This document shows, piece after piece, positions 48,435 to 60,639 of a DNA stretch of 64,000 nt. The stretch is from Histoplasma ohiense (Eukaryota; Ascomycota; Eurotiomycetes; Onygenales; Ajellomycetaceae). The translations under genes and the position numbers were made by a program. Each line of letters opens with the position of its first letter. Positions within the stretch are counted from its first letter, which is position 1. The stretch is taken from assembly GCA_017607445.1 (NCBI GenBank), contig JAEVHH010000002.1, forward strand, positions 4,331,501 to 4,395,500, given 5' to 3'. The notes beneath the pieces were generated by a model. That model was not told the origin of the DNA, did not search any database, and saw nothing but the letters and a program-made list of their open reading frames with translations.

Positions 48435-48899
48435 ATGATGAAGAAATGAGAGAAGAAGATGAGAGAAAATATTTTTTTGCATTGAATATGCTGAAGAATG
48501 AGTAGATTGATGAAGAAGAAGAGAAATGAGAAGATAAATATTTTATGAAATAGATATTTGTCTATATCTCTGCACTCAAAATGAATATCAGTAATCTACA
48601 AGTACCAGAAGAAGTATTGAATGAGGATGATAGAGAGAGAAGATGAAAGAAATGATGAAAGAAAGAAGAGAAAATGAGAGATGAGAGATAAGATGAAGAT
48701 GAATGAATTGAGAGTTTTTAGACTTTTCTTAGAGCTTATTTTCTTTGTTTTTTTCCTTGCTTGTATGTTTTATCTTTTGTATTTATTATACTCAAATTGA
48801 ATTTTTTCCTTTTTCTTTTTTCTCTGATAAAATCCTTCTAAAAAAATGTATTTGATTGAAGTTTGAGTGAGATTTGTACTTCTAGTGTTTTTTGATTTA

Positions 48900-51800
48900 A
48901 GATTTGTGCTTCTGACATTTTCAACTTGATGTTTATGTTTTTGATGTTTGAAAGTATGTTGATTTTATATTTGTTGTTCATTTTCTTGTTTGAGGAAGAT
49001 TTCAAATGTCTGAGTGTTCAATATGTTTTCTTTCAGTTCTCATATATCATCACTAGAATTTCAATCTGTTCATCTCACAAGATATTTTGAAGGTTTGTTT
49101 TTTCATTGTCATTTTTCAAGAATTTTTTCAACTTGATATTCTTCTTCTTTGTTGATAAGTTTCAGTTCTGGTTCTGATAGAGCTTCATTTCTGTGGTTGT
49201 ATGGCTTTAATAAAGATATATGAAATACAGAATGAATGCTTCTATATGAAGATGATAGTTCTAGTTTGTATACTTGTTTTCTGATGATATTCAGAATCTT
49301 GAAGAGTTCAATATATTTATGATTGAGTTTATCAACTGAGTGTAGCAATTGGAGGTTTTTTGTATTGAGTATGATATAGTCATCTATTTTAAATTGTTGA
49401 AGTTTATGTTTTGCATCATAATAGATTTTCTGTGCTTGTTGTGTCTTTTGTAGATTCTCAATAAGCTTATGACATGTTTTCTCAATATGTTTCACACAGC
49501 TAGCAGCATGTATGGCAATCAGTTATGGTGATTTGCTGATATTAATTTTCAAATCAGATTGATATCCCATTAAGACTTCTGTGGATGTCATTTCAGTAGA
49601 AGCATGTTGAGAGATATTGTAAACAAACTGCATCAGTGATAGCCAGTGTGCTCAGTCATCTTGATGATAGTTGATAAAGCATCAGAGATAATGTTTCAAG
49701 ATTTGATTTTGTTATTCTGTTTGATCATCTGTTTAAGAGTGAAAGGCTGTTGAAAGTTTCCAGCATGCATCTAGCATATAACAAAAGATGGATCAATAAT
49801 GACTTGTAAACAGTGAATTTTGATTGAATATATGGTTTTTAGAAACTCTGTAAATTGTATAGAATTTGGTATAAATGATTTCTGCTAGTTTGTCAACGGT
49901 AATGTTTTTAGTGCAAGAAATATAGATTGTAAACTTGATATATATATTCACAATCACTAAAATTGCATTGTAGATTTGATGAAGAAATGTAGAGGCTGAC
50001 AAGTCTGTAATAAAATCTATAGTAATGAATTTAAAAGAATTTAATGATAAAGAAATTGTACTCAATTCTTCATATTGTCTGTGCCATTTTGACTTTACTC
50101 TTTGACAAGTATCACAAGTGAATATATAATCTTTGATATTTCTGACTAGCTTATTTATATCAATAGTATTTGTTCTGAATGCTGTCTATGAACTTTTTTA
50201 TATCAAAGTGACCCCTCTGTGGATCATCATGGTTTGCACTGATAATTTCATCAATGAGTGTCTTTTGTTGAGGGATATACATGCAATCATCAGCACACAA
50301 TATATCATTCTCAGAAATTGTTCATAGTATATTTTCAGTAACAGTCATATTCTTCTCTTTTATCTTCTCTCTTTACTCAGCAGCAAAAGAATCAATCTTC
50401 TGTGCTTTATTCAGAAATAAGATGAAGAATTCAGATATTTCTATATATACTGAGTTCTCAAGAATAGCCTTATTGACTGCAATTCAGAGTATATATTGCT
50501 CAATGTGCATCAGAGGGAAAGAGTTTACACAAGAGATAGAAGACATCAATATATGAAGTGCTTTTCACTCATTAAAAGAAGTATTTTGCTCATTAGAGAT
50601 CTGTGCACAGACTACATCAGAAGAAATATTATTTTGAAAAGAAGTATTAATTTTTCAGTTCAGTCTAACTCCATGTTTCAGCTTCTGTTGCAGAGTAGAT
50701 AATATAGTTTGATCATTATAGATCTCACTGTAGTCTGTGTGACAACTGAGCTCATCAGCTGAATTCTTTGATTCAGAGTGGTGCAGTAATATAAAATCAT
50801 AAACAGATAAAGCTTTCATTCATCTGATCTGACATCTGTTCAGTTTCTTAGTTGTTATAAAGTACTGCAGATTGGCATGATCAGATCAGACTTGAATTGA
50901 ATACTGATTTTTCTTCAGATAGTGTCTTCAATTCTTAAATACTGCTACAATAATCAAGAGTTCTTTATCATGAATATCATAATACATTTCCACATCAATC
51001 AATGTTTTTAATCAGAAGACAACTGAATGCCAGTGTTCATCATTCTGCAACTGTGACAGAATAGCAGTGACTGCAAAAATGAATGCATCAGATTCAATCT
51101 GAATACATCAAGCTGAGTCAAAATAAGCTAATAGAGAAGTATGTATAAAGTGTGATTTGAGCTCATTGAAAGCATTTTGAGCATCTTCTGTTGATATAAA
51201 AATGACTTTTCTTTCCCTCTTCTTGCTCTCTTTTGTAAGTTCAAATAATGAGGCTGCAATAGAGGAGAAAGACTTAATAAATTGCTGATAGAAATTAGCA
51301 AAGCTCAAGAAGAATTGAATCTCTTTAATTGATTTAGATGTAGACTATTTTACAATAGTGAAGACTCTGTCTGACTTCATCTCAATATCATTTGTATCTA
51401 TAACAAACCTCAGAAACAAGATTTTGTTCACTTTGAATTCATATTTAGAGAGTTTTGCAAATAGATTCACACACTCAAGATATTCTAGCATATTAGTAAC
51501 ATGCACTTTATATTTCTGGTTTGAATTGGAGAATATGAGAATGTTGTCCAAATAGACAATGTAACATATATTCAACAAATCAGACAAGGCATTGTTAATG
51601 TATGCTTGAAATATCACTGAAGCATTAGCTAGTTCAAATGATATAACTATATACTCAAAATATTCATATCTTGTTCTAAAGACTGTCTTTCAATGATCTT
51701 TTGTCACTATAAGTATGCAGTGGTAGACATCTTGAAGATTCAGCTTAGTGAATATCTTGGCTTTTGAAAGCCTGTTAAGTAATTCATTTATTAGAGATAA

Positions 51801-52690
51801 AGAGTATCAATTCTTGATGATGATTCAATTTAACCCTCAATAGTCTATACAAAGACAGAGTTCATCATTTTTTTTGAAGACAAAGAGAATCAGTGTATCA
51901 GCTGAGCTACTGAACAGTTGTATTCACTCTTTATCTAATGCATTTTTTAAATATTCTCTTAGAGCAGCTAACTCAGTTTCAGAGAGATTGTATATCAGCA
52001 TAAATAAAGATTGTGTATCAGATTTGAGATCTATATGATGTTTCATTTTTTCTAATCTTTTTACACTTATAGCAGCTTCTTCTGAGAAGATATGTGTGTA
52101 TGACATGACATAATTGAGTAGATCAGTTAGCAAGTTTGAATATGCAGTCAAGAATATATATGAAGTATATTTTGAATCTTTTGAATGTTCTGTAGATAAT
52201 ACTACAAGCATTTCTACTCTAGCTTCTGTGAGAACTTCGGCTAAAACATCTTGTTCAGAAATAATTTAAGACTGTTGTTTATCTTCAGAGCTTCTAAAGA
52301 AGAATTGTTCATCTGATCAATCTATAAGAGAATTTGTTTGTCTTAATCAAAGAAATTCTAATACAAGATTGTAGTTCTTCATCTTCATCACATGAAAGAA
52401 ATGAGATATCTGCTGTGTATTACTCTTATGATCAGTGACAGTAGTTGCAATGTTATACTCTTCAAAGAAGCACATTATTCATTCATCAATTAACTTGACT
52501 ATTTTGATTTTGTAATGAGCAGTTTCTAGATTGTGATTCTTTGTTCAAAATTCATTGACACAGTTTACTTTTGACTCAGAGTCTACTAGTGTAAGTATTT
52601 TTTGCAGACTCTTAGATGTAGTGAGTTCTACTGTGACAGTGAAACTTAAGGCATTTTTGTATTAACTTTCCACACTTATAACTGTTATTG
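48900..52690 (-). pseudogene. pol: B2 pol
   Basis: Minus-strand order: protease near 52560 (decayed D-S-E-S), RT with Y-L-D-N (near 51546-51557; second Asp to Asn), RNase H about 50700-51120, integrase 49500-50600, C-terminal part open at 49109-49495, chromodomain near 49000-49130. Limits by comparison with B3. Confidence 0.78.
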
Positions 52691-52719
52691 TAAGCTGAAT
52701 GATATATTTTAAGTGTTTT

Positions 52720-54040
52720 TTGAGTTCTTCAAGTTCTTCATGTATTTTGTATTAAGTTTCAAGTTGAATTTGGTGTTCTTGAGTTTGTCTTTGAGTTGTT
52801 TGAAGCATTAATTGATGATATGTCCTGGTTGCTTGCAATAACAGCAATATTTCAATTGAGTGGAGTTATTGAACTTTGTAGTGTCATTTCATCTGTATTT
52901 GTTTTGTGATCTATTATCAGCATTATTTCTGTTGTTAAAGCTTTGAATGAGGTTTTTGAAATTTGACTTGTCTTTAAGTTTCTTCCATCTCTCTGACAGA
53001 TTCGATTCTGTCATTGCAAGTTTATGTAGAGTGGCATTATAGCTTAACTCTTTCAATTTGATTGCATATTTGTTGAATTCTCAGCAAATGAAAGATAGAA
53101 CTTTCATATAGAGATGTGATTTCTGATGGTATTCACTATAAAAATGCTGCAGATACTCTTCAATTGATTGTAAATATGAAGTAAATTGTTGAACTGTCTG
53201 ATCTTCTTGTTGCTCTGTTTTTCAGTACTGTCTATCAGCATCTCAGAAACTTCTATCTGAATTGATGACTTGACATTGCATTCAACTAACAAATTCTTCC
53301 CATGGTGGCAAAGTTCATATATCATATATATGTTGATATCAATGTTGTTGCATCTTGACATTGAAATGAGTAATGACTTCAATGATTTTTTGATGGTTGT
53401 GTTTGTTGTAGTAATCAAGATCACTGATATGAAAAGCAATAGCAGCTGTAACAAAGTTTTTGAATTCTTTCATACTTTGATTTCAGAACTTTTTCACATC
53501 TCTCTGAAAAGAATGACTGCTTATACTGAGATCTCAAAATTCTAATTGTCAAAATGGTATCTGACTATATCTCTCACTGACAGTAGTCACAGCACTTTTC
53601 ATTAAAATGTTGAATGTTTGTAGTGTGAATTCTGATGATCTGAGAATACTTGTGATGTTATTATGATTATCATTCATACTAGTTGCATCTCTATCATGAT
53701 TTGAATGTGTTTTTAGTGTATTTTGAGTGACTGAAATTGTTTCATTCAATTCTTGCAGTAAAGTGTCACACTGATGTTGAAGTTATTGCAATTCTTTCTC
53801 AGTTTGTAACTTTTTGATTTTTCTGATTACAGTTATCTTCTCAGTCTCAATTGTGCTGAGATCTTCAGAAGAGATGTTCTCTTCTGAACTATACTCAGAG
53901 TTCAATTTCATAAAAGAAGATAATGCTTGTTGCATACTTTCAGTAGCAAAAGTATTTGTTTTGTGGTTTTCTTCAATGATGTTTATTGCTTTGAGTTCAG
54001 TGATAGCATGAGTACAGTGAATGCTGTGGGTAGAGATCAT
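52720..54040 (-). pseudogene. gag: B2 gag
   Basis: ATG 54040 (minus). Open pieces 53783-54040 and 53549-53749 match B3 gag. Pattern L-P-P-W-E-E-F and a decayed Cys/His knuckle near 52850. TGA-interrupted. Confidence 0.7.
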
Positions 54041-54087
54041 GACTATTACTCAACAGATCATCTCTCAAAAATTGAGTGATTAGAAAC

Positions 54088-54352
54088 TATGAGATGTAGT
54101 GACAGTGTGAAGAGTAACAGTAGAAGATAGTTTATAGCATAGCAGAGATAATAGTAATATATTGTAGAGTGTAGTGTAGTAGTGTAATATAGCTAATTGC
54201 TAAGAAAGCAAAGAAAGAGAAAGAAGATGTGTGAAATACATACATCGATATATATATACATATAGAAATAGCGGTAGCGAGAGTATAATGGAAAGAGGTA
54301 AGAATAAGCGAAGATAATATACAATAAGAAAATAATAAACGAGTGCATTACA
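54088..54352 (-). repeat. B2 5' LTR
   Basis: 265 bp. The primer-binding segment beside it reads CTAATCACT on the minus strand where B3 has CTAATTGCT; both derive from CTAATCGCT, complementary to AGCGATTAG in the LTR. Confidence 0.88.
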
Positions 54353-55188
54353 CTTTTTCAGCTTTGATGATGAATTCTAGATAGATTATAGACTTGATCT
54401 CAAAGTCACATTTGTCAATGTTCACTTGCAGTTCAGCTTTTCATAGACAGTCAAGCACTTGTCATATATGCTTGCAGTGTTCAGTGAGCAATTCATCAAT
54501 GAAGATCAAGATATTATTCATGTATACTGAGATGATCTCATTAAGCAGATCTTATAGAGCTCAGTTAATGTATTTCTGAAATGTGCTTGAAGCATTTGCT
54601 AATTCAAAAAGAGTCACTGTTCATTTGTATAATCTGTAATGTGTATGAAAAGCAGTTAGTCATTTGTCATCTTCATTAATTCTTATCTTATAGAATGCTG
54701 CAGAGATGTTAAACTTTGTAAATCATTTTACTTTTTTTATTCATTTGAGTGTTTTATTGATGAGTGAGAGAGAGTATTGATTCTTCTGTGTAATTTTGTT
54801 GAGTTTTTGATAGTTGATACAAAATTGTAAGTCTTCTTCTGATTTCTTTGCAAACAGTACAGATGTTGTGATGAGTGAGTTGCTAACACAAATAAAGTCT
54901 TTGTTCAGTAATTCATTGAGTGTTTTTCATAGAATGAGAAGTTTGTTGTGTGATATACTGTAGAGAGAATCTCAGAGTGATTGCAGATTTTTACTGTTTT
55001 TTTGATGAGTTCAATTGTATGATCTATACTGAGTTTTTAATGAGAAGAAAGCTTTTCAGCTTCTTTCTTATTGAATATATCTGTGAAATCTTTATATAAT
55101 TCAGATAGTTTCTTGCATAATTTCTTGAGATCTTTGAGTTCTAGCTTCTCTAATGCTTTTTTGATATTCATTATACTAGCAGCAAACA
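54353..55188 (-). pseudogene. pol: A3 pol, RT segment between B2 and B3
   Basis: Minus-strand family-A RT, equivalent to E0 24686-25515. The RT box is Y-M-N-N near 54514-54525. It is bounded left by the B2 LTR and right by B3. AAACA at 55184-55188 is the B3 duplication. Confidence 0.82.
55184..55188. repeat. Left target-site duplication of B3 (AAACA)
   Basis: Repeated at 62640-62644. A3 pol reads on across the two copies. Confidence 0.9.
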
Positions 55189-55451
55189 TGTAATGCACTC
55201 GTTTATTATTTCCTTATTATCTTCGCTTATTCTTACCTCTTTCCATTATACTCTCGCTACTGCTATTTCTATATGTATATATATATCGATGTATGTATTT
55301 CGCACATCTTCTTTCTCTTTCTTTTCTTTCTTAGTGATTAGCTATGCTATGTTATGCTACTATATTACACTCTACAATATATTACTATTATCTCTGCTAT
55401 GCTATAAACTATCTTCTACTGTTACTCTTCACACTGTCACTACATCTCACA
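55189..55451 (+). repeat. B3 5' LTR
   Basis: 263 bp, TGTAATGCACTCG...CATCTCACA. About six CpGs remain. After GTTT, the bases CTAATTGCT (55456-55464) are the likely self-priming primer-binding site, complementary to AGCAATTAG in the LTR of B1. Confidence 0.9.
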
Positions 55452-55498
55452 GTTTCTAATTGCTCAATCTTCAAGAGACAGTTCATTGAGTAATAGTC

Positions 55499-56830
55499 AT
55501 GACCTCTATCTGCAGTATTTATCATACTCATGCTACTGCTGAATCTGAAGCAACAAACATCATGGAAGAAAATTGTGAAACATGCACTTCTGCCACTGAA
55601 AGTGCACAACAAGCATTATTTTTCTCTATGAAATTGAACTCTGAGTATAGTTCAGAAGAGAATATCTTCTCTGAATATCTCAGTGCAATTGAGACTGAGA
55701 AGATAGCTGTGATCAGAAGAATCAAAAAATTACAGACTGAGAAAGAATTGCAAGAACTTCAACATCAGTGCAACACTTTACTATAAGAATTGAATGAAAC
55801 AATTTCAGTCATTCAAAATACACTAGAAGCACATCTGAACCACAGTAGAGATGCAACTAGTGTGAATGATAATCACAATAACATCACAAATATTCTCAGA
55901 TCATCAGAAGTCACACTACAAGTGCTCAACATCTTAGTAAAAAGCACTGTGACTACTGTCAGTGGAAGATATAGTTGGATACCACTTTGGCAATTAGAAC
56001 TTTGAGATTTCAGTATGAGTGATTATTTTTCTCAGAGAGATGTGGAAAAGTTCTGAGATCAAAGTATGAAAGAATTCAAAAACTTTGTTACAGCTGCTAT
56101 CACTTTCCATGTCAGTGATCTTGATTACTACAACAAACACAACCATCAAAAGATCATCGAAGTCATTACTCATTTCAATGTCAAGATGCAACAACATTAG
56201 TATCAATATACATATAATATATGAACTTTGCCACCATGGGAAGAATTTGTTAGTTGGATGTAATGTCAAGTCATCAATTCAGATAGAAGTTTCTGAGATG
56301 CTGATAGACAGTACTGAAAAACAGAGCAATAAGAAGATCAGACAGTTCAATAATTTGCTTCACACTTACAATCAATTGAAGAGTGTCTGCAGCATTCTTA
56401 TAGCAAATATCATCAGAAATCACATCTCTATATGAAAGTTCTACCTTTCATTCACTGAGAATTCAACAAATATGCAATCAAATTGAAAGAGTTAAGCTAT
56501 GATGCCACTCTACATAAACTTGCAATGACAGAATTGAATCTGTCAGAGAAATAGAAGAAGTTTAAAGAGAAGTCAAATTTCAAAAACCCCACTCAAAGCT
56601 TTAACAACAGAAATAATGCTGATAATAGATCACAAAACAAACACAGATGAAATGACACTACAAAGTCTGATGACTCCACCCAATCAAAATATTGCTGTTA
56701 TTGCAAGCAATCAGAACATACCATCAATTCATGTTTCAAACAACTCAAAGATGAATCTAAAAACATCAAATCTGACTCAAAATCCAATACAAAAGACATA
56801 AAGAACTCAAAGAACTCAAAAAACACTTAA
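55499..56830 (+). pseudogene. gag: B3 gag
   Basis: ATG 55499 to TAA 56828-56830, 443 codons in one frame, with TGA and a few other stops. N-terminal acidic and coiled part (E-T-E-K-I-A-V-I-R-R-I-K-K-L near 55690), then L-P-P-W-E-E-F-V near 56230, then a zinc knuckle C-C-Y-C-x4-H-x4-C near 56690-56735. Another frame (56085-56435) is open by chance in both B2 and B3. Confidence 0.78.
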
Positions 56831-56865
56831 GACACATTATTCAGCTCACAATAGCAGTCATAAGT

Positions 56866-59800
56866 ATGAAAAGTCAATGCAAAAACATCTTAAACTTCAC
56901 TGTCACAGTGGAACTTGCTACATCTAAGAATCTGCAAAAAGTGCTTGTGCTAGTAGACTCTGAATCAGAAGTGAACTGTGTCAATGAATTTTGGACAAAG
57001 AATCACAATCTAGAAACTGCTCACTGCAAAATCAAAATGATCAAGTTGATTGATGAATGTATAATGCACTTCTTTGAAGAGTATAACATTGCAACTACTG
57101 TCACTGATCACAAAAGTAATGCACAGCAGACATCTCATTCCTTTCATGCAATGAAGATGAAGAACTACAGTCTTGTATTAGAATTTCCTTGATTAAGACA
57201 AACAAATTCTTTTATAGATTGATTAGATGAACAATTCTTTTTTAGAAGCTCTGAAGATAAACAACAGCTTCAAATTATTTCTGAATAAGATGTTCTAGCT
57301 GAAGTTCTCACAGAAGCTAGAGTAGAAATGCTTGTAGTATTATCTACAGAACATTCAAAAGACTCAAAGCATGCTTCACATATATTCTCAGCTGCATATT
57401 CAGACTTACCAATCAGTCTATCTGATTATATCATATCATACACACATATCTTCTCAGAAGAAGCTGCTATAAGTGTGAAAAGATCAGAAAAGACAGACCA
57501 CTGTATAGATCTCAAGTCTGATACACAATCTTCATTTATATCAATATACAATCTCTCTGAAACTGAGTTAGCTGCTCTAAGAGAATATTTAAAAAATGTA
57601 TTAGATAAAAAATGGATACAACTGTCCAGTAGTTCAGCTGATGCATCAATTCTCTTTGTCTTCAAAAAAGATGATGGACTTCATCTTTGTGTAGACTATT
57701 GAGGATTAAATCAAATCATCATCAAGAATTGATACCCTCTACCTCTAATAAATGAATTACTTGATAGACTTTTAAAAGCCAAGATATTCACTAAACTGAA
57801 CCTTTGAGATGCCTATCACTGCATACTTATAGCAGCAAAAGACCATTGAAAGACAGCCTTTAGAATGAGATATGAATATTTTGAATATATAGTTATATCA
57901 TTTGAATTAGCTAATACTTCAGCAACATTTCAAGCATACATTAACAATGCCTTGTCTGATTTGTTGGATATATGTTGCATTGTCTATTTGGACGACATTC
58001 TCATATTCTTCAATTCAAAGCAGAAACATAAAGTGCATGTTACTAAGATGCTAGAACATTTCAAGTATATGAATCTATTTGCAAAACTCTCTAAATATGA
58101 ATTTGAAGTGGACAAGATCTCATTTCTGAGATTTGTTATAGATATAAATGATGTCAAGATGAAGTCAGACAGAGTCTCCACTATTATGAAATGGCCTACA
58201 TCTAAATCAATTAAAGAGGTTCAATTCTTCTTGAGCTTTGCTAATTTCTATTGACAATTTATTAAGTCTTTCTCCTCTATTGCAGCCTCATTATTTGAAC
58301 TTACAAAAGAGAGCAAGAAGAGGGAAAGAAAAGCCACTTTTATATAAACAGAAAATACTCAAAGCACTTTTGATGAGCTCAAATCACACTTTATGTATAC
58401 TCCTCTATTAGCTCATTTTGATTCAGCTCAATGTATTCAGATCAAATCTGATGTATTCACTTTTACAGTTGCTGTTATTCTGTCACAGTTGCAGAATGAT
58501 GAACACTGACATTCAGTTGTCTTCTGATTAAGAAAGTTGATTGATGCAGAAATGTGTTATAATACTCATGATAAAGAACTCTTGACTATTATAGCAGTAT
58601 TTAAGAATTGAAGACATTATCTGAAGAGAAGTCAGTATTCAATTCAAGTCTGATCTGATCATACCAATCTGCAGTACTTTATGACAACTAAGAAACTGAA
58701 CAGATATCAGATCAGATGAATGAAAGCTTTATCTGCTTATGATTTTGTATTACTGCACTGTTCTGAATCAAAGAATTCAGCTGATGAGTTCAGTTGTTGC
58801 ACAGACTACAATGAGATCTATAATGATCAAACTATATTATCTACTCTGCAACAGAAGCTGAAACATGGAGTTAGACTAGACTGAGAAGCTGATACTTCTT
58901 TTCAAAATAATATTTCTTCTGATGTAGTCTGTGCATAAATCTCTAATGAGCAAAATACTTCTTTTAATGAGTCAAAAATGCTTCATATATCAATATCTTC
59001 TATCTCTTGTGTAAACTCTTTCTCTCTGTTGCATGTTGAGCAATATATGCCTCAGATTGCAGTCAATAAGACTATTCTTGAGAACTCAGTATATACAGAA
59101 ATGTCTGAATTCTTCATCTCATTTCTGAGTAAAGCACAGAAGATTGATTCTTTTGCTGCTGAGCAAAGAAAGAAGATAAAAGAGAAGAATATGACTGTTG
59201 CTGAAAATATACTATAGACAATTTCTGAGGATGATATATTGCATACTGATGGTCACACATATGTCCCTCAACAAAAGACACTCATTGATGAAATTATCAG
59301 TGCAAACCATGATGATCCACAGAGGAGTCACTTTGGTATAAAAAAGTTCATAGACAGCATTCAGAACAAATACTATTGACATGAGCTAGTCAGAAATATC
59401 AAAGACTATATATTCACTTATGATACTTGTCAAAGAGTAAAGTCAAAACAGCACAGACAATATGAAGAATTGGATACAATTCTTTTATCATCAAATTCTT
59501 TTGAGTTCATTACTATAAATTTTATTATAGACTTGTCAGCCTCTACATTTCTCCATCAAATCTATGATGCAATTTTAGTGATTGTGGATATATATACCAA
59601 GTTTACAATCTATATTCCTTGCATCAAAAACATTACAGTTGATGAACTAGTGGAAATTGTTTATACCAAGTTCTATACAATTTACAGAGTACTCAAAAAC
59701 CATATATTCAATCAAGATTCACTGTTTACAAGCCATTATTGATCCATCTTTTGTTATATGCTAGACACACATCAGAAACTTTCAACAGCCTTTCACTCTC

Positions 59801-60639
59801 AAACAGATGATCAAACAGAATGACAAAATCAAATCTTGAAACATTATCTCTGATACTTTATCAACTATCATCAAGATGACTGAGCACACTGACTACTGCT
59901 GATGCAGTTTGTTTACAATATCTCTCAACATATCTCTACTGAAATAGCATCCACAGAAGTCTTAATGAGATATTGATCTGATTTGAAAATTAATATCAGC
60001 AAATCATCATAACCAGTCACCATACATGCTGCTAGCTGTGTGAAACATATCAAGAAAACACATCATAAGCTTATTGAGAATCTACAAAAGACACAACAAG
60101 CACAGAAAATCTATTATGATACAAAATATAAACTTCAACAATTTAAAATAGATGACTATGTCATACTCAATACAAAAAATCTCCAATTGCTGTGCCTGGT
60201 TCACAAACTCAATCATAAATATATTGAATTCTTCAAGATTCTGAATATCATCAGAAAACAAGCATACAAACTAGAACTGCTATCTTCATATAGAAGCATT
60301 CATTCTGTATTCTATATATCTTTATTGAAATCATACAATCACAGAAATGGAGCTCTACCAGAATCAGAACTGAAACTTGTCAACAGTGAAGAAAAATATC
60401 AAGTTGAAGAAATTCTTGAAAAACAACAATGAAAAAACAAATCTTCAGAATATCTTGTGAGATGGACAGATTGAAGTTCTAGTGATGATATATGAGAACT
60501 GAAAGAAAACATATTGAACACTCAAACATTTGAAATCTTCCTTGAACAAGAAAATGAACAACAAATACAAAAACAACATACCTTCAAACATCAAAAACAC
60601 AAACATCAAGTCAAAAGACATCAGAAGCACAAATCTTAA
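56866..60639 (+). pseudogene. pol: B3 pol: protease, RT, RNase H, integrase, chromodomain
   Basis: One frame from ATG 56866 (or earlier) to TAA 60637-60639, 1,257 codons, with substitution stops only. Protease site D-S-E-S near 56957 (Gly to Glu). RT open at 57865-58254 with Y-L-D-D (57985-57996). RNase H about 58430-58800. Integrase zinc region about 59280-59430, where the first Cys of C-x2-C reads Tyr, then the core 59470-59742 and Q-T-E near 59812. C-terminal part 60040-60432, then chromodomain (Y-L-V-R-W-T-D near 60450, W-E-L-K-type near 60496). The order is that of chromoviruses. It lies in the -1 frame relative to gag. Confidence 0.85.

Larger units (their letters stand above)
47213..54352 (-). 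mobile_element. B2: family-B chromovirus, nearly full length, minus
   Basis: It runs from just inside its 3' end (about 80 bp and the 3' LTR missing, lost to the left of B1b) through the opposite-strand gene, pol and gag to its 5' LTR (54088-54352). On the right it abuts family-A RT sequence (CTTTTTCAGC), equivalent to E0 24686, so B2 inserted into A3. Confidence 0.87.

Noticed and set aside
56085..56435. 116-codon stop-free frame also open in B2
   Set aside because: It overlaps gag in another frame. The gag frame has the L-P-P-W-E-E-F pattern and the zinc knuckle, and stays in register with ATG 55499.
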